NCBI GenBank assembly: GCA_023101725.1
Contig: JALJCO010008632.1
Span: 54,901 to 118,900, forward strand
DNA length: 64,000 nucleotides
Direction of reading: 5' to 3'
Origin: Atherinomorus stipes
Lineage: Eukaryota; Chordata; Actinopteri; Atheriniformes; Atherinidae
This document shows positions 34,473 through 46,600 of the stretch, piece after piece. Each line of letters opens with the position of its first letter. Within the stretch, counting starts at the first letter, position 1. Under the pieces are notes generated by a model that was given only the letters and a program-made list of their open reading frames with translations, had not been told where the DNA came from and ran no database searches. The position numbers and the translations under genes are program-made.

Positions 34473-34620
34473 CATTGTTTCCTGTCTTTCATTACTGGAT
34501 AAACTGATTTATCCAGGTATACTTGACCTCAACAACCACAAAAGCAATGGCCAGACACACCTGGATTAATTAGTTTGTGCAATAATAAAAGACAGGATAC
34601 AAAGGTTCAGGAAGTAGTGG
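34473..34620. mobile_element. Two Tc1-family ends placed outer end to outer end
   Basis: TGTTTCCTGTCTTTCATTAC...AAACTGATTTATCC (right-type end) is followed after about 40 bp by GGATTAATTAGTTTGTGCAA...AAAGACAGGATACAAAGG and CAGGAAGTAGTGGAG (left-type end). Both match the ends of the 30.6-kb element but point away from each other. Confidence 0.6.
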
Positions 34621-35049
34621 AGTTGTGCATGGAGCCCAGTAACTCTGTTGTGGTGAACAATTATGGCTGTGTGGGTGTAATATCATGGCATAGTAAGATT
34701 AAAAACCTGAGAGTGTTGTTGGAACATCCAAGTATAGGGTAATTGGCCCTGGAATGGGTTCACTGGAATATTTCCCATCATGCTTTGTGATGCCCCTGTT
34801 CTGTTCAGCATCATCCGTTAAGTGTATGTAATTCCTTAACTTTCTCCCAGTGTGGCACGTCAGGCTGTTTACAAGTCTACTAATTGGGCTGATCCTGAGC
34901 AAACAAAAGGCAGTTGGTTCCAAAATAGGAAAGCCTGCAGTATGTTTGTATTCTGATTATACTGGTAGCCCAGAAATAGCTGAGGATGCCAAGGGCCGGA
35001 GAATCAGGGCTGAGGGTCCTGGACAAACAGAGTAGTGAACAAAAAACAT
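34621..35049. other. No gene recognised
   Basis: Featureless between a Tc1 end and a LINE-type 3' region. Confidence 0.35.
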
Positions 35050-35525
35050 CTTCATCCCATCACTGCTTTCTCTGGAAACTGGTGAAATGAAAACTCACGG
35101 TTATAAGCAACTCCAGTTGGTGAACATTCAATACTTTGTAGTCCTGATGAAGGCTTTCCTTCTTGGTACTGGTAAAGGGTTTTTCTTCCTGGACCTGACG
35201 GAGGGTTTCTTTCCTGCATCTGGTCCTGATGGAGGTTCTTATTCCTGGTCATGATGGAGGTTTCTGCCCTGGTCCTGGTCCTGATGGGGATTTTCTCTCC
35301 ACTGCCTCCTGCTGCAGCTCAGAATGGAGGACTAAATCAGACAGATCTTATCCAATCCACTGGTTTCCTTAGCTAGTTTTTTTTTTTTTTTTTTTTTTAT
35401 GAACACAGTTACAATAAATTGGACCAGTGCAGATCATATAATGGATTTGTATTATTGGACTATAATTGGACAATACTGAACTGATCTGAATTGGTGCTAC
35501 AAATAAAACTGAATTGAGTTGATCT
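35050..35525 (+). mobile_element. LINE/SINE 3' region with ATAAAACTGAATTGA tail
   Basis: Degenerate CCTGGTCCTGATGGAGG repeats (35140-35300) precede a T run and the tail GGTGCTACAAATAAAACTGA at 35493, typical of fish L2-type 3' ends. No ORF is visible. Confidence 0.5.
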
Positions 35526-36174
35526 CATGTGTATATATGTAAACTGTAGTTTTCTGAGTCATTTAATGTCCACAGTTTTTCTTATTTGCAAGATGAAAAT
35601 CCTTTCCAGTTTCATGTTTCTCATGAATTATGAAAGCTTTACAGTCCAATCATCAACCATCTTTCTTCCTACTTTTACCTCCTATTTAACCATGGAAAGT
35701 GTTGTACGTAGTATACGTAGATGTACAATATTAATCGATCAATCAAGATCCTGTCAGCATTCACAGAAATGTTTCAGATGTTCATGTTCATGTCATGGTA
35801 AGACCCAGCCACACCAGCAGTCATCTGTTGCAGGGTGGAGACCACATATTCCTGTCTGTGCAAACACTTCTCTAAGATAACAGCTTCATCAGCCATTTCT
35901 CGGCCAACAGGAAGTCAAACAAAGCTCACATTCAAACAACACAGACGATGAAATCAATAGCAAATGAGATTATCAGGACTTCAACACAGCTATCAAGTGA
36001 AAGATGCAGAATTAAGCTTCATACCAGTAACTTGTCTAAAAATGGGGGTAAAAAAACAGTTTGGCAAGTTTCAAATGAATAACCTGGTACAGTAGATAGA
36101 TGATTACCAGACATTAATATAACTGGGTGAGAAAGTCATCGAGACGCTTCTGACATGAAGATGCAAAGAGGTTC
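35526..36174. other. No gene recognised
   Basis: A 117-codon forward frame at 35527-35880 has no motif; the remainder is AT-rich. Confidence 0.35.
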
Positions 36175-36290
36175 ATCACTCTGCACATACACGTTTCAGA
36201 CCTCTGCTGGAAAATTGCACCACCATAATGAAATGATTTGAATTCTTGGAGTCACAGTAAAGGCAGCATAATTCTTCAGTCGAAATCAAA
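36175..36290 (+). repeat. Dispersed degenerate repeat, copy 2 of 3
   Basis: GACCTCTGCTGGAAAATTGC, CACCATAATGAAATGA and TTGGAGTCACAGTAAAGGCA (36247) match 20423-20590. Confidence 0.5.
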
Positions 36291-38041
36291 ATCATGGATG
36301 ACACTCCACATTAAAACCTCAAGACACACAACTGGCTTTCATTTGTCCAGGCTGAAGAGAAATGGGACCATCCAGTTTGTTGTTAGCCAGTAGTTAACGT
36401 TCAGCATCAGTGATTGTATGGAGGTAGATTCATGCACACGGCTTCTCTGTAAACACAGCAGCAGAGGAAACTCTCACAGAGACCGTCTTTCTTAGAGGAA
36501 GCATTGCTCGTTTCAGCAGGATGAACTCAGTCTGCTGTATATTCTGCAGGAATTACAGCAGCATGTGCTTTCAAAACTCCTCAGTCTTCCAGGTCTGGAA
36601 TTTTCCAAAATGCATGCTTGTCTAAATTTTCAAATATTTACCAATTCGTCCAGATAAAAGAATCTGTCTCAATGATATATTTCCTCTCCACTCTTTGTAA
36701 TCAAATGAAAAGTTCTGGTTATTTGTAGATGATTAATAAAGTATAACTTTTAACTGAATGTTACCTAACCCTGTTAATATCTACGTAATCAATACAGTTA
36801 TCACCATTGACTACATTAACAAAAGTGAAATAGATCTGCTGCAACAAAAACATCTGCATCAAGCCTGCAAAGCTCCCATGGGATCCTGTGTCTCGCTGTA
36901 GCAGCCACTGTGCATTTGGACTGGGCCCAGCATTTCCACAGCAGCTCTGAAAGTCATTAAAACCTCCACAGACACACAACTGGCTTTCATTTTGTCATTA
37001 TGGCCCCCATGAAGGCCCTGATTGTTGGAGGGGAGCCTCAGCCAGTGAAACAGTACCGTAGAGGGGGAGGGAGAAAAAAGGATGAAGGAGGGGACCACAC
37101 ATGTCTTCATGAACAGGGGATCCCCCGCCACACCGTGGACTTTACTGAGGCCTGTGGGAATCAGCTGCCTCTGTCATGCAGCAGTGCAAACAGTCAGCTA
37201 GTCTATGCACATTTTCCAAACCTGTTTTCAGCGTTACTGAATGAAAGTCTGAATGTTATCTGGGGCAGAGTTCTTGGAATAAGGGTTTGCCATGTTTAAG
37301 CAACTATGTGGACAGTAAATAAATCTCCAGTCTCTTTGAAGGAGTGTGCATGTTTCTCTTACACTAAAAATGTTATTTGTTCAAAGTGCTGCTATATCTC
37401 CTCCCAATGTGACATACTAAAAAGAAGGGTCATGAGGAATGTGGCTCATGCATCCAGCACGGAGTGTGTGGACATAGTGTCTTCTGAAGGATACACTTCA
37501 TGTCATATTTTAATGCTATATGGACATTCTGCCAGTGAACATGTGATAGAAAATGCCTCCTGACGCCCAAGCAGATCCATTTAAACAGATCGTTTGACGT
37601 AGTTTTAAAGCTGAAAATGGCCGCACCCATGACCAGCAACCACCCTGTCATGGCAAATGGACATTTGACCTGGTTGATTTGTAGAAAGAGAACAACCTTG
37701 GTTGGAGTCTTCTCTGAGGTCACGTCTCTGCTCTTTCAGGGACAGAATGGCAAACATTTCAGATGGATAGCATGTTCCACTTCAGATGGACTAAAACTTG
37801 ACATGAGTCAACAAATGCTGCTGGAGCAAAATCACATTCATTTCTTTGTAAATGAGCATAATTATGTGCAGAGGAAACATTTTCTGGATGTGTGTCACAT
37901 AAAATGTGTTTTACTCGGCCAGTTTGTTGGACTACAGTCCGAACCTGAGCACCATGCTGAGGGACTTTCTCTCTGGTCCTGTGGGAGGGGTTTTGAAGTT
38001 TGAATGGAGGGGTATTCGTTTGACAACCACCTCCCTTTCTT
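36291..38041. other. No gene recognised
   Basis: Several 70-128 codon frames on both strands overlap one another. None has a motif I recognise, so none is annotated as a gene. Confidence 0.35.
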
Positions 38042-38082
38042 ACTCCTCCACCCCTGATAGCTGTTATCAGGGGTGGAGGAGT
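38042..38082. repeat. Perfect 18-bp hairpin with 5-nt loop
   Basis: ACTCCTCCACCCCTGATA at 38042-38059 and its exact complement at 38065-38082 flank GCTGT. An ATGCAAAT octamer follows at 38084. The inner CAGGGGTGG on each arm resembles a hAT terminus, so this may be two hAT ends back to back. Confidence 0.9.
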
Positions 38083-39089
38083 CATGCAAATGGGGTTAGA
38101 TGAAGAGAGGAAGGGTGACGCACAAATTGGTCTTCCAAATCTAAAGATGCAGGCATGTTGCCATTTTGCTGTTGAATGGGAAATAATTGAAACTAAAAGC
38201 AGCCTTGGGGCCGACATTAGCTTAACTGCAGGGAGTGATTGAGTCTGTGTTTTACTGAAGGACCCTTCAACATGTGAACATAAGTGACCCTGTCCTTTCT
38301 CATAAACAGATTCACTGTAGTGTGGTTTAATTTCACTGACTTTCAGAGAAAGTATAGGGCTGACATCACAGCCATAAAATGAATCAACACAATCATAACA
38401 GAATAAACAAAAATGACTGAAAAAAAATCTGGAATAAAATGGGAGATTTTGCTGAGTAATGGAGGGGATACTTGAGCCTTTCTTCTTTCCATGATGGATC
38501 ATCCCGTGTTACATGGCAACAGCCCTGGAGAGGGTTGCCCATCCCTCCTGTGGACGTGGCGAATCAAATCACTCACAGCCAAAACCCTTCAGCCAACTGG
38601 AAGCTACCTTTTCTTCTCCACCAGCCACTGTGGTCCCATTAGCATCCATTTTTTTTTTACTAATTCACAAGAACACATGCCTCTACTGCTAACAGAACTT
38701 CGCAAACACCACTAGAAAAGACAAAATCACATCACAATGTCCAAAAGATTAAACTGAAAAGCACATTTTGAAGGAAGGAGCAGACGATTCTCCACATTTG
38801 TTCTTTTAAACTGTTGCTGTGAAGACTGCATTAAGACTGACTGAAGAGTTGAACAAAGCCTGACCACACACAGTGACCCTCCAGGTCACCCAGGAGCCCT
38901 TGGGGCCAAGGCCTCTTTGATGTCTAATACCCCCTGACTACAGCAGGCAGGAAGAACCCTGATACCAATCAGATTCCTACTGCACGGCAAATTTATCCCC
39001 CTCCAGTTTCCTGAAGCACAATCTACTCAGAAGTGACATGGCAGGTTGTTGATTTTCAGAACTAAATGAAATTAGGGTTTGGGCTGAGG
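38083..39089. other. No gene recognised
   Basis: Part of a 247-codon minus frame (37759-38502) crosses here and over the hairpin. It lacks motifs and compositional support. Confidence 0.35.
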
Positions 39090-39690
39090 AAAATTTGCTT
39101 CCTGCAACCCCACAAACCTACAAGACCACAACCATACAGTATATCCCTACAGACCTACAACTGTACAACCCTATAACCCTACCGTTACACAACCATACAG
39201 CCCTGATGTTGTACAACCCTACAGATGTACAACCATGCATCCATAATACTGTACAGTGCTACAGCCCTACAACTGTACAACCCTAAAACCCCTCAGTAAT
39301 ATAGCCATACAGCCCTTATACTGTACAACCCGACAGTTAGATAACCCTAAATTCCTAATACTGTACATCCCTACATACCTACAGCCCTGTGGCTGTCTGA
39401 TTTTAATTTTCATGTTATTATAAATAATTTTCTGTTTGCTGTTGTTTTGATTGTCTTTCTTTTTCTGTGAAGGCCTTTGTGAACCTTTTGGTTATTGAAA
39501 AGGGCTATATAAATGAACAAATAGCCCTACAACTGTACAGCTCTGCATCCCTACAGTTATACATCCCTACATCCCTACAGACCTATTGCTCTACAACTGT
39601 ACAACCTTTCGTATACAACCTCATCCCTCTTCAGTTCTACAACCATACAGTTATATAACTGTATAGCCCTACATCCCTAGCAATACAACC
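39090..39690 (+). repeat. Degenerate short tandem repeat (CCCTACAACTGTACAA type)
   Basis: Loose repeats of 10-16 bp built from CCTACA, ACTGTACA and ACCATACAG, interrupted at about 39388-39520 by a LINE/SINE tail. Confidence 0.75.
39388..39522 (+). mobile_element. LINE/SINE 3' tail inserted in the tandem repeat
   Basis: GTGAAGGCCTTTGTGAACCT then TTGAAAAGGGCTATATAAAT, a typical L2-group tail. Tandem-repeat words resume immediately after ATAGCCCTAC. Confidence 0.6.
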
Positions 39691-41554
39691 CTCCACACAC
39701 ATGCATGTTTATCATCAGAAACATGGAGAAAAGGTCATGATGTATCCAGTAATGTGGGGGAGCACTCTTATTTGTTAAAGTTGTGTTAAAGTTGCAGTGA
39801 CTGGATATAATTAGACAGACGTGTAGAATCCATCAGGAGTGGTGGAACTGTTGCCATCAAGCACATTCATCGAAGGGTCCATTAATGTTTTGAGGCTTCT
39901 GCCTTTTCTATAGGCCTCAATTTCTACACTTCAACTTTGTAATGGAATGAGTCTATCCCTGAAACCACAAAATTTTGAAGACATAGTAAAGGTAGTTAGC
40001 GTATCAGTGGATATTGCTCCTTCATCCAGAATATTCATCTCGTCTTCTGTGTGATACTTCTTGACTTTTTTTCTTTTTTAAAGACAAAAGGTTTTAGCTT
40101 GTTCTTACCTTGACAGTTTCGGCTGTCACTTCAGCCTTCATCAGAAGTGGTCAGACTTCCTGGTGTGACGTGTCTATGTAGACAGCTGACCGGGAATTCC
40201 GACGTGACGTGTCAGAGTAGATATTGCTGCTGAAAAATAAATGTAGATGACAGAGCACAAATAAAAAAAAAGTTTCAGGCCTCCCTAAAAAGCAAGTTGA
40301 AGATGAATATGGGCACACAAAATCAGGTCAACTTTGACAAGCGAAACAAAATGAAAAAGGTTTGAGTAGCGACAGGTTGAGCTATCCCAGACGTTGCGGA
40401 GCTGTAGGGGAACAAACCGTCATCTGCAAACCTGTTTCCAACTTCCCAAATCTGCATGTCAAAGTGTCCAAAGGAAAGACACCAAACCTCACTTTGTTTT
40501 TTCTGATGTGGTAGAGGAAAGAACCCTGAATGGACAAGGAAGTGCGGTGTGAGTGTGTGTTTGTGAATGTGTAAAAGTAGTTTGTCATTTAAATTTACTC
40601 TGGCTCATACAGCAGACAGATGAGCTTCTGTATGAGGCTGAGGACACCAAAGACAGAACTTTCTCCCCATTTATCTCCACTATTGTGTTTTCTTTTGAAA
40701 AAGACAAAGCATTCATTCATTCATGTGTCAATATAAAGCTCATGAAACTCTGCAACTTCATTGCCGATCAAGAAGTCAAGCCCATGATGAACAACTTCTA
40801 GATAACTTCATGCAGTATCTGTAACCATGTGCCTGGTTTGCAGCAGCTAATTAGCAGCATTTGTCTGTGCAGCTTCAACAGGAATGATCCCTTTCCTGTC
40901 AGTGCCAGTCCCATCCTTGATGACTAAACTATCCAAACCTTATGCCACAGGCTCATTTGATGAGAAAGATAAGCCAGAGGCTATGCATGATGACAAAATA
41001 GCTTTATAAAGTTCTGACTAATCTAAGAGGTGAAACTCCGCTCATAGTTATAATCTTTTTCCACCTGAAACAAAGCTGAGAGGTCTGAAGGGAAAGAACA
41101 GACACATAGACACAGTTCCTTCCCTCTTCCACTTACATCGTTAAGCCCTTCAGTGCTTTCAGGATTCCTCTCTCACATTATTGTGTTCTTTCCTTTCCCT
41201 CCCCCTTCCTTTCCATCCCTCTGTTTTGTCTGCTTATGCAATAAAAAGCTGCATCCCCCAGCACATGAAGCCCCCAGCACCCTGCCACTGGAAGGCGTGG
41301 GTTCATGTGGGAGGAGGCTGTGGATGGATCTCATTCTGTGGACACTCATGCTAACAGCATTCTCTGCAGGCTGCCACTTGATGACAGACACATGTGAGTG
41401 ACAACTTCACTGAATAAAAATGCTGCTTGGTCACATGATCGTGGTTTTACTGTTTTATGATTTTTCCAATCATTTTCTTTACCATTAATTCCAACAGAGG
41501 GCTGAAGGGAAGCTGGAGGTATCCTAGCAGTCAGCAGGTGAAAGGCAGGTACAC
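39691..41554. other. No gene; includes degenerate repeat copy 3
   Basis: Positions 39890-40010 are the most diverged copy of the 20423/36175 repeat (GAAGACATAGTAAAGG). Around 40095-40160, TGATGAAGGCTGAAGTGACA on the minus strand resembles Penelope-type 3' sequence, too weak to call. Confidence 0.35.
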
Positions 41555-41640
41555 CTGAACAGGTCACCAGTCCGTCACAGAGACAGCCAGGTAGAATTTA
41601 GAGTGACCAGTTAACCTGACATTGTGCCTTTAGACCAGAG
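41555..41640 (-). mobile_element. SINE fragment, minus strand
   Basis: AACAGGTCACCAGTCCGTCA and AATTTAGAGTGACCAGTTAA are the complement of the central part of the SINE at 17576, with an internal deletion. Confidence 0.65.
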
Positions 41641-43166
41641 ACGGTCAAAAAAGGGGACGAACCTTCTGCTCACATGACCCATTGGGTTCTGAAGAGCTAA
41701 AAATGAAGCCAGTTGGGCATGTCCCACAGCCCTGCCCCTTGATACACGCAGATCATGCAGGCAGCGTGGGGCCCCCTTAAAACTAGTTTACTATTACCGT
41801 TCAAAAGTCAGCGAGATGGATCACGTCTCTTCTGCTGCAGGACAGGTGATGTGCCTACATGTGATCGTCTGCCAGAAACAGCCTTCACGCCCAGTTTCCC
41901 TCCCTCTGCAGCCGCTCCTCTCGACATCAAACCAACGTAACTCTCAAGTTCACGTGACACTATAGCTACGCTGACACGAATCTGTGTTTTTATGACACGT
42001 TAGTGCTTTAACTAATTAATTACTTGTGGAGACGACGATATGAGTTGTAACGATTTTCAGGGATGTTGCTGCGTTACCGTTCTGATATCCAGTTCATATG
42101 ATTTATGTATTTAGTCAAAAGTGAAATGTTCGTTACTTTGAAGCTAAAATAGGCTTCAGAATTGTGGTATTTTCTTGCCATAAACTGAAATACTCCTATT
42201 TTGTCAATTAAAAGAAAAAAACTTTTAAATTACTACAGTTTATCCAAGAAAATCATATAGATTTCCGGTAAAGCAATCCCGTTCATCCTCTCCCACACTT
42301 TTCTATGGTGGAATTAAGCATCAAAATTGCATATTTTATATTTCTAAGAACTGATTAATGGCAACAAAAAAGCTCTAATTCTACCATAAAATGTGCAATA
42401 GTGTTTGGAAACTGGTCTGTAACGTAAACAATATGTTTCTCTTAAGTCATGAGTCAGAGGTCTTAATCAATTTTTTACATATCCCCCAAATTTAGACTAT
42501 TCACTCATACATTTTTAGGGGGTCCGGATGGTGACCTGGTTTTATGGCTCGGGGTGGGGGGCCTCATTTGGACCCTTCACTTGGGGCCTCACTTTAGGTA
42601 GGTGCGGTGCTGGTGTCCCATCATCACCCTCTTCTCCACGTCGCGTGTGTCATCACCCCCGGAAATGATAAAAATGGGCAAAGAGCAGCCTCGTGGCAAA
42701 TGGTTGAGAGCTGATGTACTCTTGGCTAAATGCTAACTGAGCCAACTCGAAACGAACAGGAGCTAACGAGGATTAGCCCCCTAAGCGGCGGGCCAAAGGT
42801 AAGACACACTTAGACGTGCTATTAGTTGACTAAAAACCGCTCTTGTGCGACTCTGCTACAGCCTGAGACCTTACCGAGAGCAAACAAGGAGCTAACTAGG
42901 AGCCACCGGTCTGCCGCCTGTCAATCAGATTAGATAACATCGAAAATTCACCCCCTCACAATTGACATGAAGGTATACTTAACCTATTAAACTGAAAACT
43001 ATTTTTTGTACCAGGCTGTAAACATGTTTATTTCAGCTGTGAAGTTGGCCTTTTTAACATGGGAGTCTGTGGGGATTTACTCTGTTTTGCAGCCCCTAGC
43101 GGATGAAGGGGGAACTACAAATATTTCCTTCTTCCAGGCCACTTCACAGTTGGCCAACAGAGGTTG
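41641..43166. other. No gene recognised
   Basis: Mixed sequence. A forward frame begins at 43006 and runs into the hAT MITE, so it is not a gene. Confidence 0.35.
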
Positions 43167-43174
43167 CTTTAGAC

Positions 43175-43384
43175 CAGGGTTTCCCAACCCTGGTCCTCAG
43201 GGCCCCTGCCCCGCATGTATTCCGGGTTTCCAACTCCACCACACTGATTCAGATCAACTCAACTGCTCATCAAGTTCTTTGCAAGCTGCTAACGAGCCTT
43301 TCATCTGAGTCAGGTGTGTTGAAGTAGGAATATCTGGAAAACCAGCAGGGCAGGGGTCCCTGAGACCAGGGTTGGGAAACCCTG
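43175..43384. mobile_element. hAT MITE, 210 bp, with 8-bp target duplication
   Basis: CTTTAGAC at 43167-43174 recurs at 43385-43392. The ends CAGGGTTTCCCAACCCTGGT and the complementary ...AGGGTTGGGAAACCCTG are inverted. The core GAGTCAGGTGTGTTGAAGTAGG links it to 6786-6969. Confidence 0.88.
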
Positions 43385-43697
43385 CTTTAGACAGTGGGGG
43401 AAAACCGGAGTAATCAGAGAGAACCCACATATACACGAGGAGAACATGCAAATGTGACAGTGTGGGGTCCTGTCACTATGCCTCCCACTGGTCATGCGTC
43501 CTGGCTACTTGGTCACAGGGATGTCCCTTTGGCTGACTAGTAAGCGCTCATGACTCTCACCAGGGAGTCTGGGGATTGAATCCCGCCTGGGTCCTTGTTG
43601 GGTGCCTTGTCACATAAACCACACTCAGAAAGGCCAATGTTCAAACCCCTCCCCAGCCAAGCATTGAACCAGCAACCTTACTGTGAGGCCGTGGTGC
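43385..43697 (-). mobile_element. SINE (17576 family), minus strand, interrupted
   Basis: GGAGTAATCAGAGAGAACCC, GAGGAGAACATGCAAA, then after an insert CAGAAAGGCC, TTCAAACCCCTCCCCAGCCA and ACCTTACTGTGAGGC follow the SINE in reverse. The hAT MITE lies at its 3' side and a tRNA-headed insert splits it at about 43456. Confidence 0.75.
43456..43617 (+). mobile_element. Small insertion with tRNA-like boxes inside the SINE
   Basis: Begins TGTGACAGTGTGGGG and ends GTGCCTTGTCACA. It contains TGGCTGACTAGTAAGCGCTC and GGGATTGAATCCC, resembling A and B boxes. It could be another SINE or a very small TG...CA element. Confidence 0.5.
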
Positions 43698-46600
43698 GAA
43701 CCTCCACCTTGCTGGTGTGCGTGTTAACTTCTGCAGGAGCCTCTCCAGTTTGAATCTCAGCTGTGTCCTTCAGCTGGACAATACGGCCTATAACTGATAT
43801 CACAAATTTGGGAGTGTTTTCTTCTGTTTCTAAATATATATCTTTATGTTCTGAAACTGTAAATTTTGAATTCAACATTATCCTGCATTAAAAGACAGCA
43901 ATAAAATACACTGAAAAAAAAATTGGTCCGAATGCTAAAGATTATGTATTTATAAAGTTTAAAAGTTTATCAACTTTATTAACAGTTTTACATAAACCTT
44001 ATTGACAGCATCACAGTAACTTTATTATTTATATTGAATAAATTCTATTTGCTGTTGTTACTTTAATTCTATATCGTCCATTCCTCTCAGTTTTATTTGA
44101 CTGAATTACATTTTCAGGTTAAGGTTACAGAAACATAATTAAGGTAGATGGAAATTAGTCATATATCTGAATTATGCACTTGTGCCAAATATTCCTTCAA
44201 GTGTAAGTAAATTCTGTTAAAAAGGGGGAAAAAAGTCTTCTTGTGAACCAAGGACCCCCTCTGTTTAGCTTAAAAGGAAAGCAACAAAAAAAGACATTTC
44301 CCCTCCCACTATGAGGGGATGTTCCGGGGACGTTCCCACCCCCAACAGCAACAATTTTCTAACATTACTCATGTTATATTTAAGGTTATATTCATTCAGC
44401 TACTTTATTGGATTATAATTTTATTTTATTGCATTTATTTTCAGGCTGTTTTTAATTTTGCATCAGACTTCAGGTTCCCTTTCCTCTAGAACGGCTTTAG
44501 ATTTGATCCTTTATGATGAAAACTAAACAGCCTGATGTTGTTTCTCTGATTCTTACGTTAACATGTAACTACATCACATTGTGCCTTGTCATCCTGTACC
44601 ACAAATATTCTGTACATAGATATTAAGATACAGCATTTCTCTTTGCAGCTTATGTGGGTCAGTACACCAACCTCCTTGTTCTACTGCATGTTGTAGGTCA
44701 GTTTAATGTCAATAAAGACTCATCTTTTCTTTTTAATTGTCTTTATAGAAGTTAAATCATGAAAAGTAACTGCCTGGCCAGGAAAAAAAAAACAAACAAA
44801 AAGGACAAAAACTGGCTCCACACTTGCACTACATAGTTATGTTGAGCTGGTCCAGACTGGTCCAGTTGTCCAGTGGAGCATTATTCGTTGCATTATAGAA
44901 ACATAAATGTTTTCTCTAAAATACATTAACAGTTAGTTTTGTTCTTTGTTTCACATTTACATGAAAAGGAAAAAAAAAATTGTAGAGAGAAAAATTTTTT
45001 TTTTTTGTTTTTAAAAATTAGAAGAGAGGGAGGATAATTAATATATATTGGGGGGGGGGTTACTTGGTCCATAAGCAATAAGGATGATGTGGCCCTGAAT
45101 CACTAAATGGTGACTGAGAAACGTTGTAAAAACTTTCATCAGAAACAATTATTGTTCCATTTGTCTGAACAGAGCTGAGCTGTTGTCCCTTGTTTTCTCA
45201 GAATTGTGTTTTTTCTCTTCTGTCTGTAAAATTCTGGAAGTCTGCATGTAAAGTGTGTCTACTCAGCAGCTTCAGGATAATCCCCTCAGCTTTTAGCTTT
45301 GACAGCTAAGCTTCCCATTTCTTCAGTAATGCAGTGCAGTACATTGAAGCTCTCAGTAATCACACATGTGCAACAGGAAATGCATGTGCTGACATCCTCT
45401 TCTCTCTGACTGCCACACTCCCTCTAGAGGCAGCTACACATCACAGCAGTCTTTAACCTGCAGCCTGTCCTGTTTTATGCATAAATCTAACATTTAATGG
45501 AGAGGACGGTGACTGAAAGCATTTGCTGTTCAGCATTTGATGTTCAGATGTACACAACATGCAACCCTTGAAACTTTCCACCAATTTTACTTTCCGATTC
45601 CTGTAAACCAAGAGCAGTTCTTTGCAGCTGCATGGTTACACATTAAGCCACATTAACTTTGTGTCAGGATGCAGATAGGGCAGTACAGCTGGACCTGGAG
45701 CAGCCTCACCCTCTCCAGCGTTTGATGTGCCGATGGCGGAATGTCACATGAGTCCGCCGGCATTGATAAAACCATTTACAGTCGGCTCTACCGCTGGAAG
45801 GAACCAAAGGGCTCGTCAAATCAGGGCAGTGGGGGAAACAGTGTGAGAAAATTCCACGCTATTAAAGCCAAGGTGTGGGCAGAGTGCCTTTCCACCCACA
45901 TGATTTAGGTTAAGAGGAAGAGTGGCGGAGATTCGTAGGACGATAAGAGTGAATCGAGCTGTTTCTGATGCTGTTTGATGGTTAACTTGGATACAAACTA
46001 ATCTACTGAACTGGGATGAATCACAGTCCAGCTGAGTCAGAAAGGTTTTACAGGCTGGTTGTTGCTTTGGACCGTGTTCGGCCAGTACGGACACTTTATC
46101 AGGGTGATAGCTCCAAGGCCTCCAGTTCGTCCCCCCGGCTCCACATTCACCTCCGCAGCCTGTAGGTGTGGACAGGCCTCCATCGTGATGTTTTCTGTCT
46201 CCAGCTGATTTGGATAGAGATAATGATGATGAAACATCCCCCCACCCACTTCAGCAAACACTCTCATTTCCAAGAGGTCCCCTGGAGTGTTGTCTCCATG
46301 TGAATATGTGAAGATCTCTCTGTGGCCCATTGGGGCCTACACACAGGCTGCTAACCAGAGGGGTGGTCTACTGTAGTTTATTCTAGTGGGTAAACTTTCT
46401 CTTCTCCGCTGACTAGTGTGAATTGTGCCCACCATTCAACTTCACTGCTTCCTTCAGGCCAGTTTACACTTATGTGGACTTTGTAGTTAACGTTAGCTTC
46501 ACGTCCAGCTAGACAGAAGCCCCTGGATGGTCCAGAAGTCTGCTTACTGATAAAGAAAAGGTCAATTTATGACTGGGAAAGTAAAAGTTATGACGCAAAA

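Noticed and set aside
37759..38502. 247-codon minus-strand frame
   Set aside because: No motifs; it runs through the 38-kb hairpin and conflicts with other frames.
40085..40240. Penelope-like 3' fragment
   Set aside because: A short TGATGAAGGCTGAAG-type match only, with no protein or hammerhead structure recognised.
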